Source: Strigamia acuminata (lineage: Eukaryota; Arthropoda; Chilopoda; Geophilomorpha; Linotaeniidae). From it: 64,000 nt of DNA. This document shows, piece by piece, positions 31,901 through 41,894 of the stretch. The DNA lies in assembly GCA_949358305.1 (NCBI GenBank), contig OX442314.1:59653369-59717368 (forward strand), given 5' to 3'. The notes beneath the pieces were generated by a model that saw nothing but the letters and a program-made list of their open reading frames with translations, was not told where the DNA came from and did no database searches. A program made the position numbers and the translations under genes. Position 1 is the stretch's first letter. Each line of letters begins with the position of its first letter.

Positions 31901-32051
31901 TCAGAAGACATCGGACACGCAATTCGAGAAAAAATTTTCTGTTTGTCATTTTTTTTTACCGGCGAGGAAAAAAAAGAGTATTTAAAATTTTGTTTCGTGA
32001 TATTTCCTCAAATGGGATAATTTTGTAAAAATTGCATTTGTTTCCTCACTC

Positions 32052-32057
32052 AATAAA
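32052..32057 (+). terminator. poly(A) signal of the six-exon gene
   Basis: AATAAA, 152 bp after the TGA at 31898-31900. Confidence 0.5.
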
Positions 32058-32350
32058 TTTCTACCGACCTTACACGAATGAATGCTTCGAGTTCACACAA
32101 CAGTCTCTGCCAGTGCTGCCCCAAACCTCAGTGGTAAAATATCCAACTAGAATTAAATATTAACGCATAAAGCCAGCTTTTGCTTACATTTTTTTAACCA
32201 ATTTTTGCATAATTTATTCATTTTCGCATTTCTTGAGTGAAATTTTCTTCTTGTCTTGCTGAATTTCAGAATTTTTGAATTTCTTTTCCAATTTCTGACT
32301 TCACTGCACAGCATGTGACTTCCCTGCGCAGCTTCTGTTTAGCAAAAAAC

Positions 32351-32417
32351 GTCGTCGAACGTTCTCGACGTGCACGTCTCCCAAACGTTACCAATAAAAT
32401 GTATACAGTATATAAAG
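32351..32417 (+). promoter_or_regulatory. compact core promoter of the 396-aa gene
   Basis: Seen in order: GAACGTTC (32357-32364), the head-to-head unit of a heat-shock element; a perfect 12-bp palindrome GACGTGCACGTC (32367-32378); CCAAT (32391-32395); TATATAAAG (32409-32417). The TATA box starts only 40 nt before the ATG, so with normal TATA-to-start spacing the mRNA leader would be about 10 nt. Confidence 0.6.
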
Positions 32418-32448
32418 CAACGTTGCAGTTCAATTAAACCATTCAATC

Positions 32449-33639
32449 ATGAAGTTCGCCTTGGACGTGCCGAGTTTCCAACACATTTTACTCGCCGAGA
32501 CCGCAGTTTCACTTTGGAAAAATCACTTCCGTTTTCATCTTGATTGGGAGTTTAATGGCAGCTGGACGAGACGCTGGATCAAACTCGAAGACGATGTTCG
32601 TAAACAAGTGGATTCCTTGCCCATTCAACACCACTTAAAACCCATGTTACGCATATTTGTCAGACGAGTTGGAAAACAATTATACGAATGGATCCAATCC
32701 ATATTTATCCGCGTGCTTCTGCTTGAACAAATGCAGATAGAATTCGTGCAAGACATCATCCACGCGTCCCGATGGACGGTACACGGCAAATTAGATGCGA
32801 CCGAATCAGCCCGAGCTCTGGTACATTTAACACATTTGAACGTCTGTGTTTTCTGTATAGAAGACGCAGTCGAGGATCTTTGGAACGAATTCACCGCCGA
32901 TTTAAAGCGACAGGTTTTCGAGACGGATCTTAACCAGGTTTATTTAAGCGTCATGTTTAATTTTTGGAAAGAGAATCGGTTTAAAGCAGATTTAAGCCGA
33001 ATAAGCGACAGGAAAGTCGAGATGTTGCTGAGGAGCGTGCAATTCCAAAACCAAAGCGCGGTGCAATATTTCTGGTCGATAATGAGCGCGGACGAACGAC
33101 AAGAAGTCTTCGTCGATTGCATCCAAAGAGACGGCAAAATTAATCGTTTGGTTAAAGTAATATTCGACGATCACATAGGCTCTACTCGTCGTGGTCGCCG
33201 TTTCGGTTTAGACGTCGTGTATTTTCTGCTTTCGCAGTTGGACGAGCAGCAAGTGGACGCCATTTTCGATTCGGGAATCGAATTACACTTTTTTTTGGTT
33301 GTTTTATTTGATTTTGTGTACGTGGAAGTTTTTACGGCTGTTTTAGGTCGGATTTACAACGGGCTTTCGGAGGATGGTTTTTACTTAACACTCACTTATA
33401 TCGTGTTGGTTCAATTGAGATGTTTGGAAGACGCCGATCATCTGGCGAAGGTCAGGGATTGTTTGACGGATTTTTGGGTTCAGGCTCCGGCCGAGATGAG
33501 GCGTGTATCCGTTGTGGATGATAGTTTTTCAGCCATTTTTCGTGGCTTGTTCTCTTGCAAAGATTGTGCCAATATCGACTTGTTCTTGCGTGGTTTGAGC
33601 GCGGAGACCAAAAGAAGAATCGTTTCAAAATACGTTTGA
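32449..33639 (+). CDS. intronless 396-aa helical protein, unknown family
   Basis: ATG 32449, TGA 33637-33639, AATAAA at 33723-33728. Starts MKFALDVPSFQHILLAETAV. No signal peptide or clear membrane segment, although 280-300 (HFFLVVLFDFVYVEV) is strongly hydrophobic. Trp/Phe-containing helical motifs recur (LWNEF at 144, NFWKE at 171, YFWSIMSADE at 207, DFWVQ at 341), suggesting a degenerate alpha-solenoid repeat. I do not recognise the family. A clean frame, its own TATA promoter and poly(A) signal, and even composition support a real gene; the lack of introns suggests a retrocopy-derived or lineage-expanded family. It follows the six-exon gene on the same strand. Confidence 0.75.
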   Translation: MKFALDVPSFQHILLAETAVSLWKNHFRFHLDWEFNGSWTRRWIKLEDDVRKQVDSLPIQHHLKPMLRIFVRRVGKQLYEWIQSIFIRVLLLEQMQIEFVQDIIHASRWTVHGKLDATESARALVHLTHLNVCVFCIEDAVEDLWNEFTADLKRQVFETDLNQVYLSVMFNFWKENRFKADLSRISDRKVEMLLRSVQFQNQSAVQYFWSIMSADERQEVFVDCIQRDGKINRLVKVIFDDHIGSTRRGRRFGLDVVYFLLSQLDEQQVDAIFDSGIELHFFLVVLFDFVYVEVFTAVLGRIYNGLSEDGFYLTLTYIVLVQLRCLEDADHLAKVRDCLTDFWVQAPAEMRRVSVVDDSFSAIFRGLFSCKDCANIDLFLRGLSAETKRRIVSKYV

Positions 33640-33722
33640 TAGGCATCACCTTTAAACTTATTCTTATAGCTTAATCTGGTTAAAAGTAATTATTAGGTCG
33701 AGTTACAAATTTAGAAAACAAA

Positions 33723-33728
33723 AATAAA
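33723..33728 (+). terminator. poly(A) signal of the 396-aa gene
   Basis: AATAAA 84 bp after the stop codon. Confidence 0.6.
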
Positions 33729-34308
33729 CCAATTAAAATATTTAAAATATGTTTCCCGCGCATAATTTGCTGCTGAATCCACTGGTAATAATAACTTTTT
33801 GATAGCACTAATTTTTTATTTACTTACCCGTATGTTGCAAACCTGCTTGGTTTAAGATCCTTTGCAGCTCCTAAGGTGCTCACAAAAATATTATCACGGT
33901 GTTAAAATTTACCCAATTGTTGTGTTGGCAATGATAATGACGAGGAATTACCATGAAATCATGTTTATTATTAAATAATATTTCTATTTACACTGCTACG
34001 CAGTAATATTTTACTGAAATATTAAAATTTCTGGCATTTGTAGATTTTTACTTGCACAAAATTATTATCACGCATTGTGAAAATTGCAGATTTATACATT
34101 TTCAATACCCTGTGATACCTCTCTTATGTTCAATTAGTCTATACATTCAATCTTTCATCCCATCAATTAGTTTTGGAAGAACCATTTGATCAATTTCACC
34201 CCACCAATGTTGCCTTGAATACATGGATGGGAGCATTAACTGTTGAAAGATAGCCTTTTGTCCAGGAATTCTTATCATCCAGGGCTTTAAATTGGAATTA
34301 AACGCATC
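33729..34308. other. AT-rich intergenic stretch
   Basis: No coding signal. Around 34150-34300 the minus strand could hold further decayed transposon sequence, but I cannot support it. Confidence 0.35.
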
Positions 34309-34686
34309 TTAATACGTATCAGAATACATCCTACCAGAAATAAAGGCAAGGGTGGTCTTTCTTTTACAGCGAAATGCACCCCAAAACTTAACATTTTCAC
34401 CACCTCCAAAGATTACCAAACATGGGATGCTGAATGGCACCAAATTATATTTTCTGATGAAAACAAGTTCAAAATGGACAGATCTGATGGTTGCCAACAT
34501 TACTGGCATGATTTGGTAAGGAACATGGAAGTGTTTTCAAAACGAGTTGGAGGTGGTGGAAATGTTAAGTTTTGGGGTGCATTTCGCCATTATGGTAGTA
34601 TGTTAACTGAATTTGCTGTAAAACTGATGGAATTCCTAAATAAAGTCATTTATAAGGTTTCTGTAGCAAGTATGTTGGATGAATGA
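34309..34686 (+). pseudogene. Tc1/mariner-type transposase fragment with internal inversion
   Basis: From about 34421 the frame reads FSDENKFKMDRSDG, then YWHDL, then VGGGGNVKFWGAF, the Tc1 transposase region with the first catalytic Asp (FSDE). The second Asp and the Glu regions are absent. 34369-34409 is an inverted copy (one mismatch) of 34547-34587, so part of the gene is duplicated head-to-head. Non-functional. Confidence 0.75.
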
Positions 34687-34849
34687 GTATTTATTGGTAT
34701 TTCTACGAAATACCGAAGTATCCCAACCAAAAGTACGTCTGCTAAAACCACATTTGTCAATGCGCAATGTCGCCACTAGATGGTGCAATTGCGAATCAGC
34801 AGTAAGTTTAAAATGCAGAATTATAGGAATAACAGGGAATATATTAAAT

Positions 34850-35113
34850 TGTAAACTTATTAAAGCTGACTCCAAATAAACAAAATGGCGGACCCGCTGG
34901 TCCGCGACGCACACACTAGCTTGTTAAATTCAAAGTGACTTTATTAACAAAACAAACTGATTAAATATGAGACTGGTCAGCCCTGATTGGCTGACCACAA
35001 GGAACAGCCCCCAATTGGCTGTCTACCCCCAAAACGTCTATCGGACATATTCGCGTATGTCCGCCCGCCCCCTGGCGATCGTTATCGCCCGTCGAAACCC
35101 GAAAAACTCCACA
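34850..35113 (-). repeat. 3' LTR of the gag-only element
   Basis: 264 bp. It contains the last ~50 codons of the ORF (stop at 34961-34963) and AAAATGGCGGAC at 34883. Confidence 0.88.
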
Positions 35114-36430
35114 CTCGGTCATCCGACTAAACGTCGGCGTCCTCGCCGACGCCTTGTCCTCTGCTCCCGACATTGCGTCGTCTTTGAACCTCCATTTCCT
35201 CATCCGATCACTTGATTTGAGTCTCGTACGCCGATTTCGATTTGTCTTGTTTCCAACTCTTTGCCTGCGCTTTTTCTCACCGCTCGTTTTATTCTCGTGG
35301 CCCGTTTTCCGATCCTCTACGCCTCTCGTGGGTCGAATCAACGCCACCTCCTTCTCTTCCGCTCGCGGCCCCGTTGCATCGCCGCTCGTTATTCTAATTT
35401 TCCGTCGTTTTCCGTTCCTTCGTCGTTGGTTTTCCATCCCTCCATCGCCGTTTGATCCCGCCATTCCTAGGCCTACGTTAATTTCATCCGGACTCGTCTC
35501 ACTCGCTTCAGATCTCAAGTCAATTCCATCTAAATTCACGCCTAATTCATCCGTCTTTGCATTTAGATTCGATTTAAATGTTTCGGCATTTGTCCCGTCT
35601 TCTTCGGCTCGGAAATCGCGTCTATCTCCGCCGCCCTCGAACGTCGCGTATCGTGCTTCTCTGCCCGGCAGGAGCCCGTCCAACGCGTTGTTTCCGTCAA
35701 ATTCCACTGGCTGCGCATCCAATTCTTCCGATCTTGCATCGTCTGGACTCGTCTCGATTGCGTCTTCGTCGTGAATTATCGCCAACACGATCCCCGTTTC
35801 TTCCGCTGTCACCGACTTGCCCGAGTTGATTTCTTCGGCAGCTACTCGTGCTTTCGTGTCGACCTCGTTCATCGCGATTTCCCTCGGTCCGTCGTTGATT
35901 CCTGTTACCGGCTTCGCCGCAATTTCATCTTCGCTTTGAGCCGTCTCCTCTTCATCGCTTTCGTCATCTTCTTCGTCGTTTATGTCCTCTTCTGCGACTC
36001 CTAGCTCTATAATTACGGCTTGTCGCAACGCGATAATCATATTGCGCTTTCGTTTCGACAGCGCAATATTCCGCCCAACCAACAGTGGCTTGATATCTTC
36101 GATTCTCAACTTGTCCCACTCAGCCTCAGTTGGAAATTCTCTACGTCTGATCTTTGCTAAAACTGCCTTTGATGCGGCCCTCTTTTCGTTCGTAATCTTC
36201 GTCGTGTTCTTCACTTCTTTCGTCTTTTTTTCCAACGACTGGTTCCATATCGCCGTAAATTCTGCTGTTAATCGCGCCGCTTCTTCTTCAATCTTCATCC
36301 ATCTAGATGTTGGAATTTCTTCGCGTAGGAATTTTTCTAAAATCGCCTTTGTTCCGGCCATCGCAATTCGGCTAACCTTCGTAACACGTGTTGTTCCAGC
36401 GAATCGACTCTCGTTTCCCGAACCGTCCAC
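34961..36430 (-). CDS. 489-aa gag-like protein with SAP-like motif
   Basis: Starts MDGSGNESRFAGTTRVTKVS. A motif TKAILEKFLREEIPTSRW at 27-44 recurs as SKAVLAKIRRREFPTEAEW at 87-105, an internal repeat. Residues ~106-142 (LRIEDIKPLLVGRNIALSKR, then KRNMIIALRQ) have the helix-turn-helix spacing of a SAP DNA-binding motif. Then comes a long acidic region (from ~145, EEDDESDEEE), a charged middle and a very basic stretch (~345-420) that could bind RNA. No zinc knuckle, protease or RT. The C-terminus is encoded within the 3' LTR. The leader (36549-36608) repeats the start-codon region (36370-36430) with changes, a ~179-bp spaced duplication. Confidence 0.75.
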   Translation of the reverse strand: MDGSGNESRFAGTTRVTKVSRIAMAGTKAILEKFLREEIPTSRWMKIEEEAARLTAEFTAIWNQSLEKKTKEVKNTTKITNEKRAASKAVLAKIRRREFPTEAEWDKLRIEDIKPLLVGRNIALSKRKRNMIIALRQAVIIELGVAEEDINDEEDDESDEEETAQSEDEIAAKPVTGINDGPREIAMNEVDTKARVAAEEINSGKSVTAEETGIVLAIIHDEDAIETSPDDARSEELDAQPVEFDGNNALDGLLPGREARYATFEGGGDRRDFRAEEDGTNAETFKSNLNAKTDELGVNLDGIDLRSEASETSPDEINVGLGMAGSNGDGGMENQRRRNGKRRKIRITSGDATGPRAEEKEVALIRPTRGVEDRKTGHENKTSGEKKRRQRVGNKTNRNRRTRLKSSDRMRKWRFKDDAMSGAEDKASARTPTFSRMTECGVFRVSTGDNDRQGAGGHTRICPIDVLGVDSQLGAVPCGQPIRADQSHI

Positions 36431-36691
36431 GCGCTATTTGCTACCCCGAACTCCGCTTCCGTTGCCAAAAACAATCGTCGCTTTTTCTACTTCTTCTACT
36501 TTTCGTCTACTTTCGTCTACTTTTTCGTCTACTTCTCGTCCCGTAACTCGGCTAACCCTCGTAACGCGTGGTGTTCCAGCGAATCGTCTCTTCTATTCCC
36601 GAACCGGCCACGTAGTTAATTGTTAACCCGAATTTCGTCTGCTTATTCATCTACTTTATCGTCGCTTAAGATCCATCTATCCCACTTCTGA

Positions 36692-36955
36692 TGTAAACTT
36701 ATTAAAGCTGACTCCAAATAAACAAAATGGCGGACCCGCTGGTCCGCGACGCACACACTAGCTTGTTAAATTCAAAGTGACTTTATTAACAAAACAAACT
36801 GATTAAATATGAGACTGGTCAGCCCTGATTGGCTGACCACAAGGAACAGCCCCCAATTGGCTGTCTACCCCCAAAACGTCTATCGGACATATTCGCGTAT
36901 GTCCGCCCGCCCCCTGGCGATCGTTATCGCCCGTCGAAACCCGAAAAACTCCACA
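36692..36955 (-). repeat. 5' LTR of the gag-only element
   Basis: 264 bp, matching 34850-35113. Confidence 0.88.
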
Positions 36956-37230
36956 AAATAATCATTTAATATATTCACCTGATGGTGCCAAAACAGTCTG
37001 TATGCAGTAGCCGTAAGTAGCACCATGTGTTTGGCAAGCTGATTTCCATCGTATTTGGGGCCAACACAGTTGGATAGTACTGATTTGATGGTGCTATACA
37101 ACTTTGTAATTGGAAATTTTGCTCTATCTCGACCAGTTAACGGGTTAGCGAATGAAAAGTGCATTGTTGCATGTCTGGCATAAAATTTGATTACACTATT
37201 GGATTCATCATCTCTACTTTGGTATAGGCT
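36956..37230 (-). pseudogene. piece of an older ORF split by two LTR elements
   Basis: The minus strand is open across the whole segment (SLYQSRDDESNSVIKFYARH, then FANPLTGRDRAKFPITKLYS). The frame continues for a short way on the far side of the 12.6-kb element (49805-49870) and ends soon after the far side of the gag-only element (below 34850). The family is not recognised; the composition looks protein-coding. It was broken by both insertions. Confidence 0.5.
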
Positions 37231-38222
37231 TGTCATGAACCGGTTGTTTCTGATCTTTGAAACCGCGTTTGAAAGACGCGCCAGTTACGATACAAGAGAG
37301 CCTGGTCCCGAATAAGGGCCCGGCAACGTTAAGCAGCCTGAAGGGTGGCGGCAAGCTTAACCCCCTATTCGATCATGTTACGAATTATTACCGAGTTTGT
37401 TGGAGCCTTAAAAGTGGAAGAAGTAATGCTCACGTGCGGACTTAACAACGCAAACGTGGCTTAGGCTAATCTGGCAGGGACCCCTAATGGCGGAGCGGCC
37501 AGACCGAGCAAGCGCGCACTAATCGCGCGCAAAAGACGAAATAAACAACTCATTAGCTACTTGAATCTAACTTCTAGTCCAGAGGCACGTCAGCGGCATA
37601 AAACGTCGTGTAAACACAAAAGAACATCGAAAGGAAAGGAATCAAAGATGACACGCGGAATTTAGACACGCGATATGATAATGTAAATCCTCAAACACGC
37701 AGAGTTAACTTGCATGGAGTTACTGCGAATTAACACAGGAAAAGTCGCCAAATGCACAACGGCCAGTTAAGGCACTTACGATAGCTCATGGTCTTACGCC
37801 TTCTGATCAGACTTGGCTGAAACAGCTCAAAGGTGAACTTGGGCCAAATCCATCACAGAAAACGAGGGGAAAACCATGAGTCAAGCACGCGTAAGCCAAT
37901 CAGGCGCGCTCGTGAATAATCATCGCGATGAGTCAGTCGCGAGTGACTAAACATTTAAATCAGATAGGATAAACTAAACGAAATTAGGAGGGGTAACAGT
38001 AAGAATTACCTGACATAGACCAGTCTGATGTGACCAAATTGAGCCACACTAGACCAGGTCAAGGGATAAACATGAATAGGAAATGAAGGTAGGACAAAAC
38101 TCAAATTATATTTAGGCTTAGGATTTATTAAGAGTTTTAAACAATGGAACACACGGGATACGCGTAAACAGAACACAACAATTTGGTGAGGAATACAAGC
38201 GCGTAAATGCCGGGCCGTGACA
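37231..38222 (-). repeat. 3' LTR of the 12.6-kb Gypsy element
   Basis: 992 bp, base-for-base like 48809-49800 apart from one noticed substitution at 37724. Confidence 0.95.
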
Positions 38223-38751
38223 CGCCCCTCGGACCAGAGTGTTTTTATTCTCTGTTCAAATCTGCAAAAAGAAATAAAAATGCGATACGAAAAAATCAAA
38301 TAACAATTGGAATGATTAAACAATACACTAATGAGGCGCGAGAACTTATCGCATAAACTCATTAAATAACTAACGCGCGGACTAAACAACGCAAGCGTTA
38401 GGCGCTCTAAAAACTAAACAATAACAAGCAAAACTACTAGCATAAGCGCCAGGCCAAGAATGCGTTAATCGCATTAAATCACGCCATAAGGGCATCTCGA
38501 CACTTATTAAACACTAGAAATGCACTACACCAAATATCAAAGACAAAATTCAAAGTTGCGTAAAGAAAAATCAAATTCAAACATCGGCGCGACAAAGAAC
38601 ACCAAAAAATAAAACAAACACGATTCAGAAAAACGTCAATATCACTGGTATTGTTCAAAAGAAAAGTTCGCGTTCAACACTAACTTCGCGAAGAACTACG
38701 CGAAAAAAGTCACGTTCGGGAAAAAATGTCACTTACGAAGGCAAAAAACAC
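38223..38751. other. 3' untranslated part of the Gypsy element
   Basis: Non-coding. On the minus strand GGTCCGAGGGGCG lies directly before the LTR and may serve as a polypurine tract, although it is G-rich rather than A-rich. Confidence 0.5.
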
Positions 38752-40542
38752 TCAGAACTCATACCCCATAATGGCCGTAATGAGTTCTTTCATCAGACTA
38801 ATGGCGCGGTACGTCACGACATCCCCCAACTGGCGCTCCTTTCGCGGACGAAACTCAGTCAAAACGTTGGCGATCAGTCGTTGCAGGGTCATGATGTGCC
38901 CCTCTTCAAGAAGGTGCACAAGGGCCGCCATGCTTTCCGAAAGTCCAAGTTCGCGTTTGATAATTCCGTAGAAAAACTCGCGCCACCGGGTGGAATCCGC
39001 CTCCAAGTAGGTGTCATTGCGCCATCGGGACGGGCCCTCCCATTCCAGGGTACCCATGGGAAAAATCGCATCAAAATGGGCACGCGCCATTATCGACTCA
39101 AAATACAGCTCAAGCTCTCGCAGCGTCGCAAAGTCGCGCTTCTTATGCTGATCAGCCACCAATTTTCGAACGGCAGCGGTCAAATCCTCGGGCTGAGTCG
39201 GAAAAGGCAAGTCACGCTGGGCTTGACGGCCAGTAAACAGTGGCAAAAGCTGTCGCCGCGGTCGGAAATCCTCATCATCGTCCGACTCTTCGCCCGCTGG
39301 CAAATACTCGACTCCTCGACCGGCTTCAGTTAAACATACGCGGAGGTTGGGTAACTCACCCACGTAGTCCATTGAGTCCTCCATTTGTTCAAGAGAGGAG
39401 TGAGGAATCATACCCCTCGAACCAGCAATCTCTCGACGACGCGCAGCCTCGTCGTGGCACCGGATGAGGTAGTCGAGATCGCTCTCGGCCCAGTCGCGAC
39501 GCAAATTGACACCAAATGGCGTCGCCATCTCATCCATCTCGCAGATCAACACACCAGCCGGCAACAAGGCCGTGGACAACGCAACCTCGTCAATTGGTGG
39601 CGACACCTCAGTCTCGACGGACGACCCAGACGGCTCAGGGACCAGCGTCAACGTGGGAACAGGTCTCATCAACGGTACAGTCGAGGCACCGGCGGCAGCA
39701 GCCACATCACACGCAACGATCTCCGCTCGCACACGACGATGAAAGTCCTGCGAATACGCGATGTCCTGAAGTAAATTCTCATTACGCTCCTTGATTCCTC
39801 GGAGTCGGTCTCGTTCTTCATCGAATCGCGCGGCTCCCATGGCGATGTAAGCATTTGGATCATCGCGCTTTTTATGAGCCGTAGAATGGAGTCTCGGGGT
39901 CACGGACGGAAGCCTCTCCGCTCTTGGAGCCACCGGAGCTTCCCTCAACGCAAAACGTCGAAAAAATGAGGGTAATGGCGGCGCCGTCACCCCAGATGCC
40001 AACACCAGGCACCCCAACGATGGATACTGCCAATTGTGCGGACGGAATCCAGCGCGAGCGGCCATCTGCATCGTATTCCTCCAGTACGCTTCATGTTGTA
40101 TAACGAAGCGGTTACAATCAGAGGCGGAACCGAGTAAAGGCTGGAAAATCCTCGGGAGCACGTAACGCGAAATGTCCCGTCCATCCGCGATGGTCCGCCC
40201 CAAACACAGGGCCTGCACGCGCCGCATCCAAACCCGGAATTGAGCGCGTCTCAAATTCCCAAACCCCTCGCACGCGAAACATTCTTCCGCCCCATCACGA
40301 AGGTGGCCCCAACCCGAGCACACCGGGCACAATTCTCGATTGGGGAAGGCCCGACACATCGGGTGGTCGGGATGATAATTCGGCATCAAGACCGGGCCTC
40401 GCTCAAATAATCCGGGCACAGGGTAGGGGCACACGTATCTCTCACGCGCCTGTCGCTGGCGGCGCGTTTCGACGGGTGTTTTGTCCTTGTGGCCCTTTCC
40501 ACCACGCGACGGGGGCTTCGATCCGTTACCACGTCCGGTCAT
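38752..40542 (-). CDS. ORF3 of the Gypsy element: 596-aa protein with DnaJ-type zinc motifs
   Basis: Lies where env would be, on the gag-pol strand. Basic N-terminus (MTGRGNGSKPPSRGGKGHKD, then RRQRQARERY), then paired CxxCxGxG motifs CPVCSGWG (72-79) and CFACEGFG (88-95), the arrangement of a DnaJ central zinc site; two more Cys (38, 63) precede. Then a Trp/Arg-rich helical region, a coiled segment (~225-260), an acidic linker (GEESDDDEDF ~419) and a helical C-terminus ending IMGYEF. No signal peptide, membrane span, protease or polymerase motif. It is 596 codons without a stop in a recently active element, so it is probably selected for. Function unknown: nucleic-acid binding, a chaperone-like gag partner, or a captured host gene are options. 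It would need a spliced or separate mRNA. Confidence 0.8.
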   Translation of the reverse strand: MTGRGNGSKPPSRGGKGHKDKTPVETRRQRQARERYVCPYPVPGLFERGPVLMPNYHPDHPMCRAFPNRELCPVCSGWGHLRDGAEECFACEGFGNLRRAQFRVWMRRVQALCLGRTIADGRDISRYVLPRIFQPLLGSASDCNRFVIQHEAYWRNTMQMAARAGFRPHNWQYPSLGCLVLASGVTAPPLPSFFRRFALREAPVAPRAERLPSVTPRLHSTAHKKRDDPNAYIAMGAARFDEERDRLRGIKERNENLLQDIAYSQDFHRRVRAEIVACDVAAAAGASTVPLMRPVPTLTLVPEPSGSSVETEVSPPIDEVALSTALLPAGVLICEMDEMATPFGVNLRRDWAESDLDYLIRCHDEAARRREIAGSRGMIPHSSLEQMEDSMDYVGELPNLRVCLTEAGRGVEYLPAGEESDDDEDFRPRRQLLPLFTGRQAQRDLPFPTQPEDLTAAVRKLVADQHKKRDFATLRELELYFESIMARAHFDAIFPMGTLEWEGPSRWRNDTYLEADSTRWREFFYGIIKRELGLSESMAALVHLLEEGHIMTLQRLIANVLTEFRPRKERQLGDVVTYRAISLMKELITAIMGYEF

Positions 40543-41894
40543 ATCACAAATTCAATCACTAAATCGGAAGCAACAAAAACAAGTCAAAAAATCATACAAA
40601 CAACAAATGACAAAAATTACACCACTCGAGCAAGAGTAAACAAAAAATACAAAACTAAACAGCTAATAACGCGGATTATAAAAAATTACGCGATACAACT
40701 CGAGTAGCAGCTCGTAACTTAGCCAAAAAAGGTACTCGCAATTAAAAATCACTGATGTTATAAAAATTAGGAAACAAAGCGCGTGAAATGGGATCACGAT
40801 CAAAATGAGCGAAATACCAATGCGCAATAACCCAAAACAAAAATTAAAAATAACAGAAAAAACATTAATCAAAAAATCTAATAACAATACAAAGTCCTCG
40901 CACAAATGTATAAAGTTCATCGTAACAATTAAACTCAATTAATGAGCGATACGCGAACGAACAAAGTCTATCGCGTAGCAAAGCAAAATGCACAAGCTCA
41001 AAAATTGGCTAAGTCCATCTATAGACATACGGGCACTTGACAAAGATGGACGACATCACGTGACCCGAAAGAAAAATCTAAGGCGTATGGCGACGCCATC
41101 TTGCATTTTGCAAATCGAAACTAATACATTCACGAAAAACCCTAGAAAATTCTAAACACGCGTAAATTGTCGTTAATTAGACTCTAAAACTAAATAAAAC
41201 CATGAAATCAACGAGAAACTAACATAAACTTCTCCTAACTTCGCGTAGAGGCGCGTGGCGAGAAATACATCAAGTCACGGCACTCAAAAACACTTGTTTG
41301 CTCGAGCGGCAAAAAATTATCAAAAATCACTCAAAACTTCAATAAAACTCACCGTTAGTATTACTACAACAGTCAACGCGCCTTGGTGTGTTCCCACGCT
41401 CAGTTTCTCAGCACAAATCGCGTTCAAAATATCCCGAACGCGTGGAGACGATGTGCACCGTGTCAAGTCGCGAAAACAAGATGGCAGCCAGACACCGATT
41501 GACAAGTGACGTCACTGGTCAGATGACACTAGACACTCCGGCGCCATCTGTCGCAAACAAGACCACACACGCGCAACAGTCACCGAGCATGAAAAACAAC
41601 ACCAAGCGCTTACAAAGTCAAAGTTAATGAAAACAAAGTCGCGTAAACACTCCGACGGGAAAAGAATGGAGTTTTGACCCCGCATTCCCCCTCGAAACGT
41701 CAGCGAATATCAACAATTAGTAAAAAATGTTCTAAAACCAAATATTAGTGCAAAATACATCAAAAAACACAACAACACACTCATCCCAATGTAAACAAAA
41801 ATCAACACAAACACCAAAACTCTTATAAAATTGAACCAATGCTAAAAAACGAATAAATATTAATAAACACTTTAAAAACATAAAAAGAAGGCTG
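40543..41894. other. 1.35-kb gap between pol and ORF3
   Basis: Mostly A-rich on the plus strand. A 91-codon minus-strand frame (40663-40938) is almost wholly hydrophobic, but this is what A-rich DNA yields on the opposite strand, so I do not call it a gene. The gap may hold a promoter or acceptor for ORF3. A YY1-like AAGATGGCAGC is at 41477-41487. Confidence 0.4.

Larger units (their letters stand above)
34850..36955 (-). mobile_element. gag-only non-autonomous LTR retrotransposon (2.1 kb)
   Basis: Two 264-bp LTRs (34850-35113 and 36692-36955; TGTAAAC...CTCCACA), apparently identical, flanked by a 4-bp duplication AAAT (34846-34849, 36956-36959). It encodes one minus-strand ORF and nothing of pol. 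It fits terminal-repeat retrotransposons carrying gag only (TR-GAG type) and must rely on an autonomous partner; I cannot tell which. The minus strand just inside the 5' LTR reads TCAGAAGTGGGAT, which may pair with the body of a tRNA-Leu without its CACCA end; this is tentative. Confidence 0.85.

Noticed and set aside
35154-36626. Long plus-strand frames (206 and 214 codons)
   Set aside because: Antisense shadows of the gag-only element's ORF; Ser/Phe/Arg-rich composition is typical of mirrored acidic/basic codons.
38752-40542. Envelope protein for ORF3
   Set aside because: No signal peptide, no transmembrane span, no furin-like site; the Cys pattern is of zinc-binding CxxCxGxG type.
40663-40938. 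91-codon hydrophobic minus-strand ORF as a possible envelope or membrane protein
   Set aside because: The plus strand is A-rich here, which forces Phe/Leu/Ile codons on the minus strand; no signal peptide pattern or conserved motif.
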